Part shown: positions 14,822 to 22,268 of the stretch, in pieces
Layout: each line of letters opens with the position of its first letter
How positions within the stretch are numbered: the first letter of the stretch is position 1
Origin: DASUBN01 sp964584665
GTDB taxonomy: Bacteria; Pseudomonadota; Gammaproteobacteria; Natronospirales; REEB76
Assembly (NCBI GenBank): GCA_964584665.1
Contig: CAZPAO010000006.1
Span: 1 to 64,000 of the forward strand
DNA: 64,000 bases
Direction of reading: 5' to 3'
Notes under the pieces: generated by a model
What the model was told of the DNA's origin: nothing
Database searches by the model: none
The model's input: the letters and a program-made list of their open reading frames with translations, nothing else
Position numbers and translations under genes: made by a program

Positions 14822-15850
14822 TTATTTCCGATGGATTCCAACATTCTTGCCTTGCTTACCGCTATCACGATCGGTACTAGATAGTTCGGTCTTCGCATCA
14901 GGTAACAAATCAATTGTATTCTCACCGGATGCTATTGCTATGGCTACTTTATGCACTAGTGTTTTATGAACTACGCCGCCAACTTCAATCATTTCCAGTT
15001 GTACGTTTGCACTACTCGGCGGAATTGGCCTTATAGAATTGGTAATTGCCAGACGCGAAACTCTTGCCATTTGTTCTGTTAAAGCTTCAAAATTTATATC
15101 TAGTTCTTCTTCAATTTTGTTTATTGGCACCGTATGAAATAGAAGATTCCTCACTCTATTGATCGTTCTAAAGAACTGATCTGGCTCATTTGTCACCATC
15201 TGCTGAACCAGAAATTTAACCCCTTCACTTGCGCTAGCGCGAATACGCGGCGCTTTCTTGCACTGATTGCAGTACAAGTCTGATCTACACTGAGGACACT
15301 TAATCGTACTTTCCAGATTACCCCTATGCAAAGGAGCTAACAGCTCTAAGACCGACCAAAAATCTTGGAATTGACGTTCTTGATCTTCAACCTTGAGACC
15401 ATCGCTAAACCACTTCATGGCACTAACCACTAAGTCCGACGATGTCATTTCCATTATGTTTTCTATTGAGGCGATGTGAGATTGCGAAATCACCCGCGTC
15501 GGCGCATGAGTATCCTTGAAATAGTTGAAGATAAACCCTTTTCTATCCGTGGTGCTTTCGCCCCACTCGAAGAGGCGATGTACACCCTGGGGTTTAATAA
15601 TTGCTTCAGTAACAAACGATAGATGCGCTAGGAATTCCCGCGCCACATCTCTTCCCCGCATTTTCGCTTCATCGGCATTTTCTGCTTCAAAAACGACGAA
15701 TGCCGCCATAGCGGCTAATTCCCCTGGGGTGTCATCAATGACTCGCAGAGTAACTTCGTATGTAGATTGCGGATGCTTGAGCACCAACTCTTTGGTGCCC
15801 TCAACCAGAGACATATCTGAGAGAAATCTATAGTCAGCAATCCAACGCAT
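14822..15850 (-). CDS. Zinc-ribbon protein with HEPN-type RNxxxH motif, candidate defence or toxin protein
   Basis: A 342-residue soluble protein that I do not recognise as a named family. Residues 185-197 form a CPQC-x5-CNQC zinc ribbon (Cys 185, 188, 194, 197). It is preceded by a helical FWSVLELLAPL segment. Residues 234-239 read RNLLFH, which fits the R-x4-H (RNxxxH) signature of HEPN ribonuclease domains, followed by an acidic helix. Combination of a zinc ribbon and HEPN-like motif resembles proteins of the MauJ/ApeA-like kind, but this is inference. The gene is AT-rich, stands alone, and lies between an att-like repeat and tRNA-Gln, so it is probably acquired DNA. Confidence 0.72.
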   Translation of the reverse strand: MRWIADYRFLSDMSLVEGTKELVLKHPQSTYEVTLRVIDDTPGELAAMAAFVVFEAENADEAKMRGRDVAREFLAHLSFVTEAIIKPQGVHRLFEWGESTTDRKGFIFNYFKDTHAPTRVISQSHIASIENIMEMTSSDLVVSAMKWFSDGLKVEDQERQFQDFWSVLELLAPLHRGNLESTIKCPQCRSDLYCNQCKKAPRIRASASEGVKFLVQQMVTNEPDQFFRTINRVRNLLFHTVPINKIEEELDINFEALTEQMARVSRLAITNSIRPIPPSSANVQLEMIEVGGVVHKTLVHKVAIAIASGENTIDLLPDAKTELSSTDRDSGKQGKNVGIHRK

Positions 15851-15983
15851 ATAGCACCTAAGATTTTTGATTGACCTTGGCTGGGTGACTCAGGATTACT
15901 CCGGGCTATCCCTGCCCTCCGCCCTACGGGCCCGAAGCGGTTCAAAATCGCTCCCGGCGATTTTGTCGAACCCAAGGGTTCTC

Positions 15984-15995
15984 ATCCTAGTCCCC
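15984..15995 (+). repeat. Inverted fragment of the tRNA-Gln 3' end
   Basis: ATCCTAGTCCCC at this position is the inverse complement of GGGGACTAGGAT in the tRNA-Gln 3' end (16056-16067). It is embedded in GGTTCTCATCCTAGTCCCC, resembling the T-arm and acceptor 3' strand of the tRNA but on the opposite strand. It may be a rearrangement scar of repeated integration. Confidence 0.45.
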
Positions 15996-16011
15996 TTCAA
16001 ACCCTGTAAAG

Positions 16012-16042
16012 CAAAAAGGCCACCCGCGAGGGTGACCTTTTT
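16012..16042 (-). terminator. Terminator of the tRNA-Gln transcript
   Basis: On the minus strand AAAAAGGTCACCC and GGGTGGCCTTTTT pair with one G-U, followed by T residues, 7 bp beyond the tRNA 3' end. The pairing is better on the minus than the plus strand. Confidence 0.85.
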
Positions 16043-16049
16043 ACTTTAT

Positions 16050-16123
16050 TGGCTGGGGGACTAGGATTCGAACCTAGGTTGGCGGAGTCAGAGTCCGCAG
16101 TCCTACCGCTAGACGATCCCCCA
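16050..16123 (-). tRNA. tRNA-Gln (anticodon CTG), CCA encoded
   Basis: Read on the minus strand, TGGGGGA opens the acceptor stem and TCCCCCA G CCA closes it. The D-arm contains CTAGCGGTAGGAC. The anticodon arm is GCGGA-CTCTGAC-TCCGC, giving anticodon CTG in a seven-base loop. The T-arm holds GGTTCGAATCC. All arms pair and the CCA end is in the gene. It is a common integration target; the islet to its left and the pseudogene to its right fit that. Confidence 0.96.
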
Positions 16124-16188
16124 AGAACCGGTTGCCAGTTAAGAAGTCCTGGCTCTGACTTAGGAAGCTGATTTTAAACTAAGACAGG

Positions 16189-16310
16189 AAACCTAGGTTG
16201 GCGGTTGTTGCGGCTCTCCGCCTTCCGGGCTCCGAGCCGCTCCACGCAGCTCGGGCTTCCTGCCCTCGCGTCCGCCGCATGCGGCGGACCCTACCGTAGA
16301 CGATCCCCCA
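16189..16310 (-). pseudogene. tRNA-Gln pseudogene split by about 85 bp of palindromic DNA
   Basis: On the plus strand, AACCTAGGTTGGCGG (16189-16203) equals the T-arm and variable region of the intact tRNA. CTACCGTAGACGATCCCCCA (16291-16310) equals its D-arm and 5' acceptor strand, with two bases lost from the D-loop (CCGCTAGAC became CCGTAGAC). The anticodon arm is replaced by about 85 bp of GC-rich DNA containing CCGCCGCATGCGGCGG. The 3' acceptor strand is missing. It cannot fold into a functional tRNA. Confidence 0.8.
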
Positions 16311-16369
16311 AATCCGGGGACCATTCTTTTCCATCTACCGGTAATCCCCATTTCGGGGACTCTGAAATG

Positions 16370-16405
16370 AAAAAACCGCCAGGCCCGGAAGCCTGGCGGT
16401 TTGCT
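16370..16405 (-). terminator. Terminator after rplM-rpsI
   Basis: On the minus strand AAACCGCCAGGC and GCCTGGCGGTTT pair around TTCCGG, then run into T residues. Confidence 0.92.
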
Positions 16406-16412
16406 TTCCGAA

Positions 16413-16805
16413 TTAACGCTTGCTGTACTGCGGCGCGCGGCGGGCCTTGTGCAGACCGACCTTCTTACGCTCCACGGCACGCGAGTCGCGGGTCACGAAG
16501 CCGGCCTTGCGCAGCGCAGGGCGGTTGGCTTCGTCGTACTCGATCAGGGCGCGGGTCAGACCGTGACGGATGGCGCCGGCCTGGCCGGTGGTGCCACCAC
16601 CCTCGACCGTGGCTTCCACGTCGATGGTGTCGTTCATCTTCAGCACGTCGAGCGGCTGGCGCACGATCATGCGGGCGGTCACGCGGCCGAAGTATTCGTC
16701 CAGCGGCTTGCCGTTGATGAGGATGCGGCCGCGGCCGGCCTTGACGAAGACCCGGGCCTTGCCCGTCTTGCGACGGCCGGTGCCGTAGTTGGTGCTGACT
16801 GCCAT
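16413..16805 (-). CDS. rpsI: 30S ribosomal protein S9
   Basis: Ribosomal protein S9 (uS9), 130 residues, normal length. It starts MAVSTNYGTGRRKTGKARVF and ends in the typical basic KARRAPQYSKR tail, whose last residues reach the P-site tRNA. The middle has GRILINGKPLDEYFGR and GGGTTGQAGAIRHGLTRAL. It follows rplM by 20 bp in the universal L13-S9 pair. Confidence 0.98.
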   Translation of the reverse strand: MAVSTNYGTGRRKTGKARVFVKAGRGRILINGKPLDEYFGRVTARMIVRQPLDVLKMNDTIDVEATVEGGGTTGQAGAIRHGLTRALIEYDEANRPALRKAGFVTRDSRAVERKKVGLHKARRAPQYSKR

Positions 16806-16825
16806 TTGAATAGTTCTCTAATTAA

Positions 16826-17254
16826 TTAAATATCGAGTTTCTGGGGCTGCTGGGCGCTGTGCTGATGATCGGGGCCAGCATAGACCTTGAGCTTCTTGAA
16901 CATGGCGCGGCCCAGCGGGTTCTTGGGGAGCATGCCCTTCACGGCGCCTTCGATGGCGCGCTCGGGGTGCTCCTGCAGCATCTTGCCGAGGCTGGTGTGC
17001 TTCATGTTGCCGATGTAGCCGGTGTGCCAGTGGTACATCTTGTCGCGCAGCTTGTTGCCGGTGACAGCGACCTTCTCCGCGTTGATCACGACGATGTAGT
17101 CGCCGGTGTCCACGTGGGGGGTGTACTCGGGCTTGTGCTTGCCGCGCAGACGGCGCGCGAGTTCGGTCGAGAGGCGGCCGAGGGTCTTGCCGGTGGCATC
17201 GACCACGTACCAGTCACGCTTGACCGTCTCGTTCTTGGCGGAAAACGTCTTCAT
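16826..17254 (-). CDS. rplM: 50S ribosomal protein L13
   Basis: Ribosomal protein L13 (uL13), 142 residues from the ATG at 17254 (MKTFSAKNETVKRDWYVVDA); the longer open frame to 17332 covers the leader and has no homology-like sequence. Motifs are GRLSTELARRLRGKHKPEYTPH and GDYIVVINAEKVAVTGNKL in the first half, and GMLPKNPLGRAMFKKLKVYAG near the end. First gene of the L13-S9 operon; the promoter and any leader control should lie in 17255-17413. Confidence 0.98.
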   Translation of the reverse strand: MKTFSAKNETVKRDWYVVDATGKTLGRLSTELARRLRGKHKPEYTPHVDTGDYIVVINAEKVAVTGNKLRDKMYHWHTGYIGNMKHTSLGKMLQEHPERAIEGAVKGMLPKNPLGRAMFKKLKVYAGPDHQHSAQQPQKLDI

Positions 17255-17413
17255 GGACCTAGAGACTCCCAAAGGCAAAAATGGGCTGGCAAAAGAGCCG
17301 GCAATCTTACCGGGGAGACCCTTGTCTTTCAAGAGCTTAGGCGGTTTCTTGCCCAGCCGGAGGGGGTCTAAAGGGCCTGGGGCGAGCGGGATTTAGGCTT
17401 GAAAATCAGGCGC

Positions 17414-17731
17414 TTAACGGCTCGGCAGGCGCAACCTTTCCACCACCCGGCCGTTCTGCAGATGCTCGGTCACTATCTCTTCTATATCGTCCTGGTCCGC
17501 ATAGGTGTACCAGACCTCTTCCGGGTAGACGACCGCCACGGGACCCTCGCTGCATCGGTCGAGGCAGCCGGCCTTGTTGACCCGGACGCCCCCGGGACCG
17601 GCCAAGCCCAGCTCCTTGACCCGCTTCTTGGCGTACTCCCGCAGGGCATCGGCCCCGTGGTCCTGGCAGCAGGGGGAGCCGTCATGGCGCTGGTTGGTGC
17701 AGAAGAAGATGTGGTGGCGGTAGTAGGACAT
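17414..17731 (-). CDS. (2Fe-2S) ferredoxin of the thioredoxin-like type
   Basis: A 105-residue protein with the pattern of NuoE-like/Azotobacter FeSII-type 2Fe-2S ferredoxins: FFCTNQRHDGSPCCQDHG at the N-terminus and VNKAGCLDRCSEGPVAVVYP in the middle. These give the Cys-x(about 11)-Cys and C-x3-C ligands of one 2Fe-2S cluster. It acts as an electron carrier in the cytoplasm; the partner is unknown. Convergent neighbours are absent: it is divergent from the Fe-S protein gene at 17808, so both may respond to the same signal. Confidence 0.88.
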   Translation of the reverse strand: MSYYRHHIFFCTNQRHDGSPCCQDHGADALREYAKKRVKELGLAGPGGVRVNKAGCLDRCSEGPVAVVYPEEVWYTYADQDDIEEIVTEHLQNGRVVERLRLPSR

Positions 17732-17807
17732 GGTTCTATATATGGGTACACCGAGTCTCCTATTCTACTCCCGGCGCCTTGGCGCTCCGGCTAGGTATGA
17801 TTGAGTT

Positions 17808-19067
17808 ATGTCCGCCGCCTTCCCCTTAGCCGATGCCGACAAGTGCGTGAAGTGCGCGCTGTGCCTGCCCCACTGCCCCACCTATAGAGTGAGTAAGGAC
17901 GAAGGCGAGTCACCCCGGGGCCGCATCTCCCTCATGCAGGGCCTGGCCACCGGCGGCCTGGAACTCACCCCCGGCCTCCTGACCCATATAGATCAGTGCC
18001 TGGCCTGCCGCGCCTGCGAGGCGGTGTGCCCGGCGGAAGTGCCCTACGGCAAGCTCATAGACGCCATGCGCTATGAGCTGCGCCAGCGCGGGCATGACGA
18101 GCCCCTGCATGCGCGCATATTCGCTTTCTTCATGCGCGGCAACGGCCGCCGCCGCTTCACCCATCATCTGCTCAGGCTCTCGGAGAGCCTCGGCCTCACA
18201 GGCCTGGTGCTGAGATCCGGTCCCGCTCCCTGGCGGCGCCTCGCGCGACTCTTGCCCATGGTGCCAAAGCCGAGACGCTGGCAGTCCGTCTACGAGCCCC
18301 GCAAGAAGAGCGGCGAGCGCGTGTCGCTGTTCTTAGGCTGTGTGGCGGATATCTCCCAGCCGCAGGTCACCGCTTCCGCCATCGCGCTGCTGAACGCCAT
18401 CGGCATCGAAGTGCATATCCCCGAGGGCCAGGGCTGCTGCGGTGCGCTGGACCAGCATACGGGCCGACCGGCCAAAGCCCGGGAACTCGCCCGCGCCAGC
18501 CTCGCCGCTTTCACCGGTGATGAACCCGTGCTCGGCACGGCGAGCGGCTGCACCGCGAGTCTCGTGGAATACGACCAGACGGTCGGCACGGAAGGCCAGG
18601 CCTTCGCCTTGCGAGCGCAGGACATCAGCGCCTTCCTCGCGCACCACTCCACTGTCTCAAAGCTGGAGTTCAAGCCCTGGAACACGCGTGCCCTGGTGCA
18701 GGCCCCCTGCACACAGCGCAACGTGTTGAAGAGCGAGAAGGCGGGCTTCGATCTGCTCACGCTCATCCCCGGGCTCAAGCTGAAGCCCATCCCCGCGAGC
18801 CTGGGTTGTTGCGGCGCCGCCGGCAGCTACATGCTCACGGAGCCGGAGAAGGCCGATGCTTTCGCGGAGACCTACGCCGACTTCATCCAGGAACAGAAGG
18901 CGGAGGTGCTCTTCACCTCCAACGTGGGTTGCGCCATGCACCTGCGCGCTGCCCTCGCCCGCCGCGGCATCCGCATCCCGGTGCTGCACCCCATAGAGGC
19001 GCTGGCGCAGCAGCTTCCGGATGCGTTGTATGTGCCGGGTCTGGATATCACGACGAGGGGAAGATGA
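17808..19067 (+). CDS. GlcF/LutA-like (4Fe-4S) heterodisulfide-reductase-type protein
   Basis: A 419-residue iron-sulfur protein. Two 4Fe-4S motifs are near the N-terminus: CVKCALCLPHCP (about 13-24) and CLACRACEAVCP (about 64-75). Two CCG-type domains follow, with FLGCVADISQP plus GCCGALDQHTG, and VQAPCTQ plus LGCCGAAGSYML. This layout is that of glycolate oxidase subunit GlcF and of LutA-type lactate or glycolate subunits. No flavin subunit (GlcD/GlcE) is adjacent, so the substrate is uncertain. The stop overlaps the next gene's ATG (19064-19067). Confidence 0.85.
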   Translation: MSAAFPLADADKCVKCALCLPHCPTYRVSKDEGESPRGRISLMQGLATGGLELTPGLLTHIDQCLACRACEAVCPAEVPYGKLIDAMRYELRQRGHDEPLHARIFAFFMRGNGRRRFTHHLLRLSESLGLTGLVLRSGPAPWRRLARLLPMVPKPRRWQSVYEPRKKSGERVSLFLGCVADISQPQVTASAIALLNAIGIEVHIPEGQGCCGALDQHTGRPAKARELARASLAAFTGDEPVLGTASGCTASLVEYDQTVGTEGQAFALRAQDISAFLAHHSTVSKLEFKPWNTRALVQAPCTQRNVLKSEKAGFDLLTLIPGLKLKPIPASLGCCGAAGSYMLTEPEKADAFAETYADFIQEQKAEVLFTSNVGCAMHLRAALARRGIRIPVLHPIEALAQQLPDALYVPGLDITTRGR

Positions 19068-19537
19068 AAAAGCTCTTAGCACTGACCCTTCTGGTAGTGA
19101 GCATTTCGTGCGTTGCGGCGCCTTTACCCCCGCAGAAAGACCAGTCGTTGGCCGAATTACTTTACAACCTCGTAGAACTCAATGGGCTTCCGCAACAGCC
19201 AGGTCCGTACCAGATACGGTTCTTTACCACTACCGACGTACTTGGTGAATGTGGTGGCACCGTCGAGTCCTGCCCCAATGTGCATTTCTACATCGTGATC
19301 GCCGACGATGGTCTTGGAGGAACGCCGGCCCTATACATCCTTCCCCGGGCTAAGGGTTGGAAGTTCGATAAGTGGCTAGGGACGGGATCCCTCACGGATC
19401 AGGAAGATCAGGAAGGATTCAGGGTCGAGACCACCATCCCTGATGCGAACATCAGTGCCGAGGAATACAAGGCATGGAAACCGCAGGTCTACGACGTGTG
19501 GGTAAGCCCGAAAGGCGCCACTTTCACCGTGAAGTAG
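19064..19537 (+). CDS. Secreted protein of unknown function
   Basis: It has 157 residues from the ATG at 19064, which overlaps the previous stop by ATGA. It starts with a clear signal peptide (MKKLLALTLLVVSISCVAA); the SISC segment could alternatively be a weak lipobox. The mature protein has ELLYNLVELNGLPQQPGPYQIRFFTT, two cysteines (GECGGTVESC) and a mixed beta pattern. Base composition is somewhat less GC-rich than its neighbours. I do not recognise a family. Confidence 0.7.
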   Translation: MKKLLALTLLVVSISCVAAPLPPQKDQSLAELLYNLVELNGLPQQPGPYQIRFFTTTDVLGECGGTVESCPNVHFYIVIADDGLGGTPALYILPRAKGWKFDKWLGTGSLTDQEDQEGFRVETTIPDANISAEEYKAWKPQVYDVWVSPKGATFTVK

Positions 19538-19542
19538 TAACA

Positions 19543-19989
19543 ATGGCTACCCTGCAAGCCCGCCTGTCCTCCACTGCGGTGCAGGTCCTGACCTACGGCG
19601 TGCTGCTGGCGGTGGGCAGCTTCGCGTTGGGCTGGCTCGACTTCCAGCGCCTCACCCGCACCTACTCCCTGGAAGTCTTCATCACCTTCATCGCCCTGGC
19701 CTTCCTGGTGCTGGGCGCCTGGCTCGGCATGCGGCTGTTCGGGAGCGCCCCTAAACCGGCAACCTTCGACGGCAACCCGAAAGCCCTGGAGACCTTAGGC
19801 ATCAGCCCGCGGGAACTCGCCGTGCTGCAGGAACTGGCGGCGGGCCGCACCAACAAGGAGATCGCCGCGCGACTCGCGGTCTCCCCCAACACGGTCAAGA
19901 CCCACACGGCGCGGCTGTTCGAGAAGCTGGGGGCGAGCCGTCGGACCGACGCGATAAATAGGGCCAGGGAACTGGGTCTATTACCCTGA
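19543..19989 (+). CDS. Membrane-anchored LuxR-type (HTH) transcriptional regulator
   Basis: It has 148 residues from the ATG at 19543. Two membrane helices come first (about 13-32 VLTYGVLLAVGSFALGWLDF; about 43-63 VFITFIALAFLVLGAWLGM). A LuxR HTH follows (about 85-145): LGISPRELAVLQELAAGRTNKEIAARLAVSPNTVKTHTARLFEKLGASRRTDAI. There is no receiver domain. Its downstream neighbour is a DUF4199 membrane protein, a recurrent pair in many genomes, so the two probably act together at the membrane. It starts 6 bp after the previous gene. Confidence 0.85.
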   Translation: MATLQARLSSTAVQVLTYGVLLAVGSFALGWLDFQRLTRTYSLEVFITFIALAFLVLGAWLGMRLFGSAPKPATFDGNPKALETLGISPRELAVLQELAAGRTNKEIAARLAVSPNTVKTHTARLFEKLGASRRTDAINRARELGLLP

Positions 19990-19994
19990 ATTAA

Positions 19995-20017
19995 GGGTGA
20001 TTCCGCCGGAATCACCC
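19995..20017 (+). terminator. Perfect hairpin after the LuxR-type gene
   Basis: GGGTGATTCC and GGAATCACCC pair around GCC, followed by GTTTG. The T-run is weak, so it may be a pause or attenuator between the regulator and the DUF4199 gene. Confidence 0.5.
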
Positions 20018-20085
20018 GTTTGGGCGATTGTCTGGGGAGTCACGGAGGCGCTCAATGGCGCCACTGAAACTACGGGGAGAGACCC

Positions 20086-20616
20086 ATGATCCGCATGATC
20101 CTTGTCTATGGCTTGATCGCCGGCCTCCTGGTCGGCATACCCATGTCCCTCATCACCGCCACCGCGCACATCGGCGGCATCTGGGGCATGGTGGTGGGCT
20201 ACCTCATCATGCTGGTGGCCCTGAGCATGGTGTTCATCGCCATCAAGCGCCGTCGTGACCTGGACCAGGGCGGCGTGATCCGCTTCTGGCCGGCCTTGGG
20301 ACTGGGGCTCGGCATCAGCTTCGTGGCGAGCGTGCTCTACGTCGCGGCCTGGGAAGCCACCACCGCCGCCATACACCTGGACTTCGGTACCGTGTACGCC
20401 AACTCTGTCATCGCCCAGCAGAAGGCTGCGGGCGTGACCGGCGCGGCGCTGCAGCAGGTCATCGACCAGATGGAGCAGTTCAAGGTGCAGTACGCGAACC
20501 CGCTCTACCGCCTGCCCATGACCTTCATCGAGATCTTCCCGGTGGGCGTACTGGTCTCGCTCATCTCGGCGGCATTGCTCCGCAACAGTCGCTTCATGCC
20601 TGCCCGGAGAGCCTGA
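20086..20616 (+). CDS. DUF4199 family membrane protein
   Basis: A 176-residue inner-membrane protein with four predicted helices: about 5-25, 33-54, 66-88 and 150-167. A hydrophilic loop of about 50 residues lies between helices three and four (QQKAAGVTGAALQQVIDQMEQF). The topology and the loop fit DUF4199. It is paired with the upstream membrane-anchored LuxR-type regulator. It has a GGGGAGAG ribosome-binding site. Role unknown. Confidence 0.82.
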   Translation: MIRMILVYGLIAGLLVGIPMSLITATAHIGGIWGMVVGYLIMLVALSMVFIAIKRRRDLDQGGVIRFWPALGLGLGISFVASVLYVAAWEATTAAIHLDFGTVYANSVIAQQKAAGVTGAALQQVIDQMEQFKVQYANPLYRLPMTFIEIFPVGVLVSLISAALLRNSRFMPARRA

Positions 20617-20617
20617 C

Positions 20618-20968
20618 ATGCGCATCGAGCAAGTGATGCCCGTGCTCTCGGTGCCGGACGTGGCCCAGGCGGTGGCGTTCTACAGCCATCTGGGCTTCAA
20701 GGTGGCGAAGCAGATGGAGGGCTGGGCCATCATGAGTCACGGCGATGTGCAGGTCATGTTCGCCCTGCCCAACGCCCTCATGCCCTACGACAAGCCCCAG
20801 CTCACCGGCTCCCTGTATTTCCGGGTGGACGATGCGGCCGGCCTCTGGCAGCAGCTGAAAGACACCGTGAAAGTGTCCTATCCCCTGGAGGACTTCAGCT
20901 ATGGGATGCGGGAGTTCGCTATCGTTGATCCGAATGGATATCTATTACAGTTTGGTCAGGAGTTATAA
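20618..20968 (+). CDS. VOC/glyoxalase-bleomycin-resistance family protein
   Basis: A 116-residue vicinal-oxygen-chelate fold protein. It has the MPVLSVPDVAQAVAFYSHLGF start, the DVQVMFALP middle strand and the FAIVDPNGYLLQFGQE end that carries the typical metal-ligand glutamate. The first-ligand position normally occupied by His is Val/Leu here, so catalysis is uncertain. It starts 1 bp after the DUF4199 stop and is likely co-transcribed. Bacterial relatives include resistance proteins and many of unknown role. Confidence 0.82.
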   Translation: MRIEQVMPVLSVPDVAQAVAFYSHLGFKVAKQMEGWAIMSHGDVQVMFALPNALMPYDKPQLTGSLYFRVDDAAGLWQQLKDTVKVSYPLEDFSYGMREFAIVDPNGYLLQFGQEL

Positions 20969-21090
20969 AACGTGTCTTTTGCTCCCTGGCGTTGTTGCGC
21001 TTCGGGCTCGCAGTCGGTCATGCACATAAGAGTGCGCTCCCTCCTGCTCGCCTCGCGCGCCTAGCCAGGAAGCAAAATCCATCGTTTTAT
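20965..21090 (+). repeat. Intergenic palindromic element, copy 3
   Basis: The arms ATAAAACGTGTCTTTTGC and GCAAAATCCATCGTTTTAT are inverted complements. The core holds GGCTCGCAGTCGGTCATG and CGCTCCCTCCTGCTCGCCTC as in copies 2 and 5. The centre TGCACATAAGAGTGCG is a hairpin. It begins inside the stop codon of the VOC gene and could act as its terminator. Confidence 0.85.
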
Positions 21091-21109
21091 TAGGGTTTAT
21101 AATCAAGCA

Positions 21110-21760
21110 ATGACCACGAGGCGCCTGACTCCATTTGACCGGGTTCTTTCAGAACTCGAGCATGCCCTGCGCACCTCTGTAGGCGGCGGCGTGAGGGCGG
21201 CGGCGAGACCCAATCCCGCGGGGAGACTGCCGCTGGATGAGAGCCTGGACGAAGCCCAGCGCCAGGAAGCGGCGCGGCTCATGCGCGTGAACCACGCGGG
21301 CGAGATCGCGGCCCAGGCCCTCTACCAGGGCCAGGCCTTCATGGCGCGGGATCCCCGGGTGCAGAGCGCCATGGCCAAATCTTCCGAAGAAGAGGTGGAT
21401 CACCTCGCCTGGTGCGAACAGCGCATCAAGGAACTGGATGGGTCCGTGAGCAAGCTGGACCCCCTCTGGTACGCGGGCTCCTTCGCCATCGGCGCGCTCG
21501 CGGGCCTCGCCGGCGACTCGGTGAGCTTAGGCTTCGTGGGCGAGACGGAACGGCAGGTGGTGCAGCACCTGGACGGGCACCTGAAGCGCCTGCCGGAACA
21601 GGATCAGCGCAGCCGCGCGATACTGGAACAGATGCGGGACGATGAAGCCCGCCACGGCGCCGCGGCGGAGCGCGCCGGCGGCGCGCCCATGCCGGCGTTG
21701 GTCTGCGCGTTCATGCGGCTGACTTCTAAAGTGATGACTTCGACCGCGTATTGGTTTTAG
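21110..21760 (+). CDS. coq7: 2-polyprenyl-3-methyl-6-methoxy-1,4-benzoquinone monooxygenase (Coq7)
   Basis: Di-iron hydroxylase of a late ubiquinone step, replacing UbiF in many gammaproteobacteria. It has 216 residues. The carboxylate-bridged ligands appear as RVNHAGEIAAQALY, SSEEEVDHLAWCE and, in the second half, GETERQVVQHL with DDEARHGAAAE. Together these give the E...ExxH...E...ExxH set. The other ubiquinone hydroxylases ubiH and ubiI are near the window start, consistent with a UbiH-UbiI-Coq7 pathway. Confidence 0.95.
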   Translation: MTTRRLTPFDRVLSELEHALRTSVGGGVRAAARPNPAGRLPLDESLDEAQRQEAARLMRVNHAGEIAAQALYQGQAFMARDPRVQSAMAKSSEEEVDHLAWCEQRIKELDGSVSKLDPLWYAGSFAIGALAGLAGDSVSLGFVGETERQVVQHLDGHLKRLPEQDQRSRAILEQMRDDEARHGAAAERAGGAPMPALVCAFMRLTSKVMTSTAYWF

Positions 21761-21773
21761 CCCCAATCCGCAT

Positions 21774-22268
21774 ATGCTGATCAAGAACAATGATGTCTAC
21801 GTCTATACGTATCCGCGTTGGTATTGGATGATCAACTATCTTCTTTGTATTCCGGTCGGTGCATTCATCGGTCTTCTGATCTACCTCTACGCGACCAAAC
21901 CTCTTTTCACATTCGCCTCTTTCATTTTCAGCCTGCTGCTTTTCTCCGCAATCTTCTACGGTATCCTGTGGGCTACAAACAGATACAAAAAGCTCTGTGC
22001 GGACGTGATTGTGACCGATGACGGCATCACTGCCACAGTCATCTCGGAAACGAAAAGAAAGATCAAGACTGACGTCTTCACCAAGTGGACCGACATCACT
22101 CATAAGGAATATTTTGGACCCGGTGATTGGGATGCGCGCACAGTGGTCCCTATGACCGCTGGATTCAGGCTCTTCGTACCCGGAGGACGTATCCTAATCT
22201 TTGGGAGACTAGTCTGGCGGCAGGCTGGTTTCGATCAGGTCGTATCACTCATTAACGAGCGGACCTAG
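21774..22268 (+). CDS. Unknown two-helix membrane protein
   Basis: A 164-residue protein with two membrane helices (about 20-40 INYLLCIPVGAFIGLLIYLY and 46-66 FTFASFIFSLLLFSAIFYGIL). A cytoplasmic beta-rich domain of about 95 residues follows, with ADVIVTDDGITATVISETKRKI, resembling a PH-like/YcxB-type fold. Codon use is less GC-rich than the flanking genes. Convergent with the acetyltransferase gene; the stops overlap. No function assigned. Confidence 0.68.
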   Translation: MLIKNNDVYVYTYPRWYWMINYLLCIPVGAFIGLLIYLYATKPLFTFASFIFSLLLFSAIFYGILWATNRYKKLCADVIVTDDGITATVISETKRKIKTDVFTKWTDITHKEYFGPGDWDARTVVPMTAGFRLFVPGGRILIFGRLVWRQAGFDQVVSLINERT

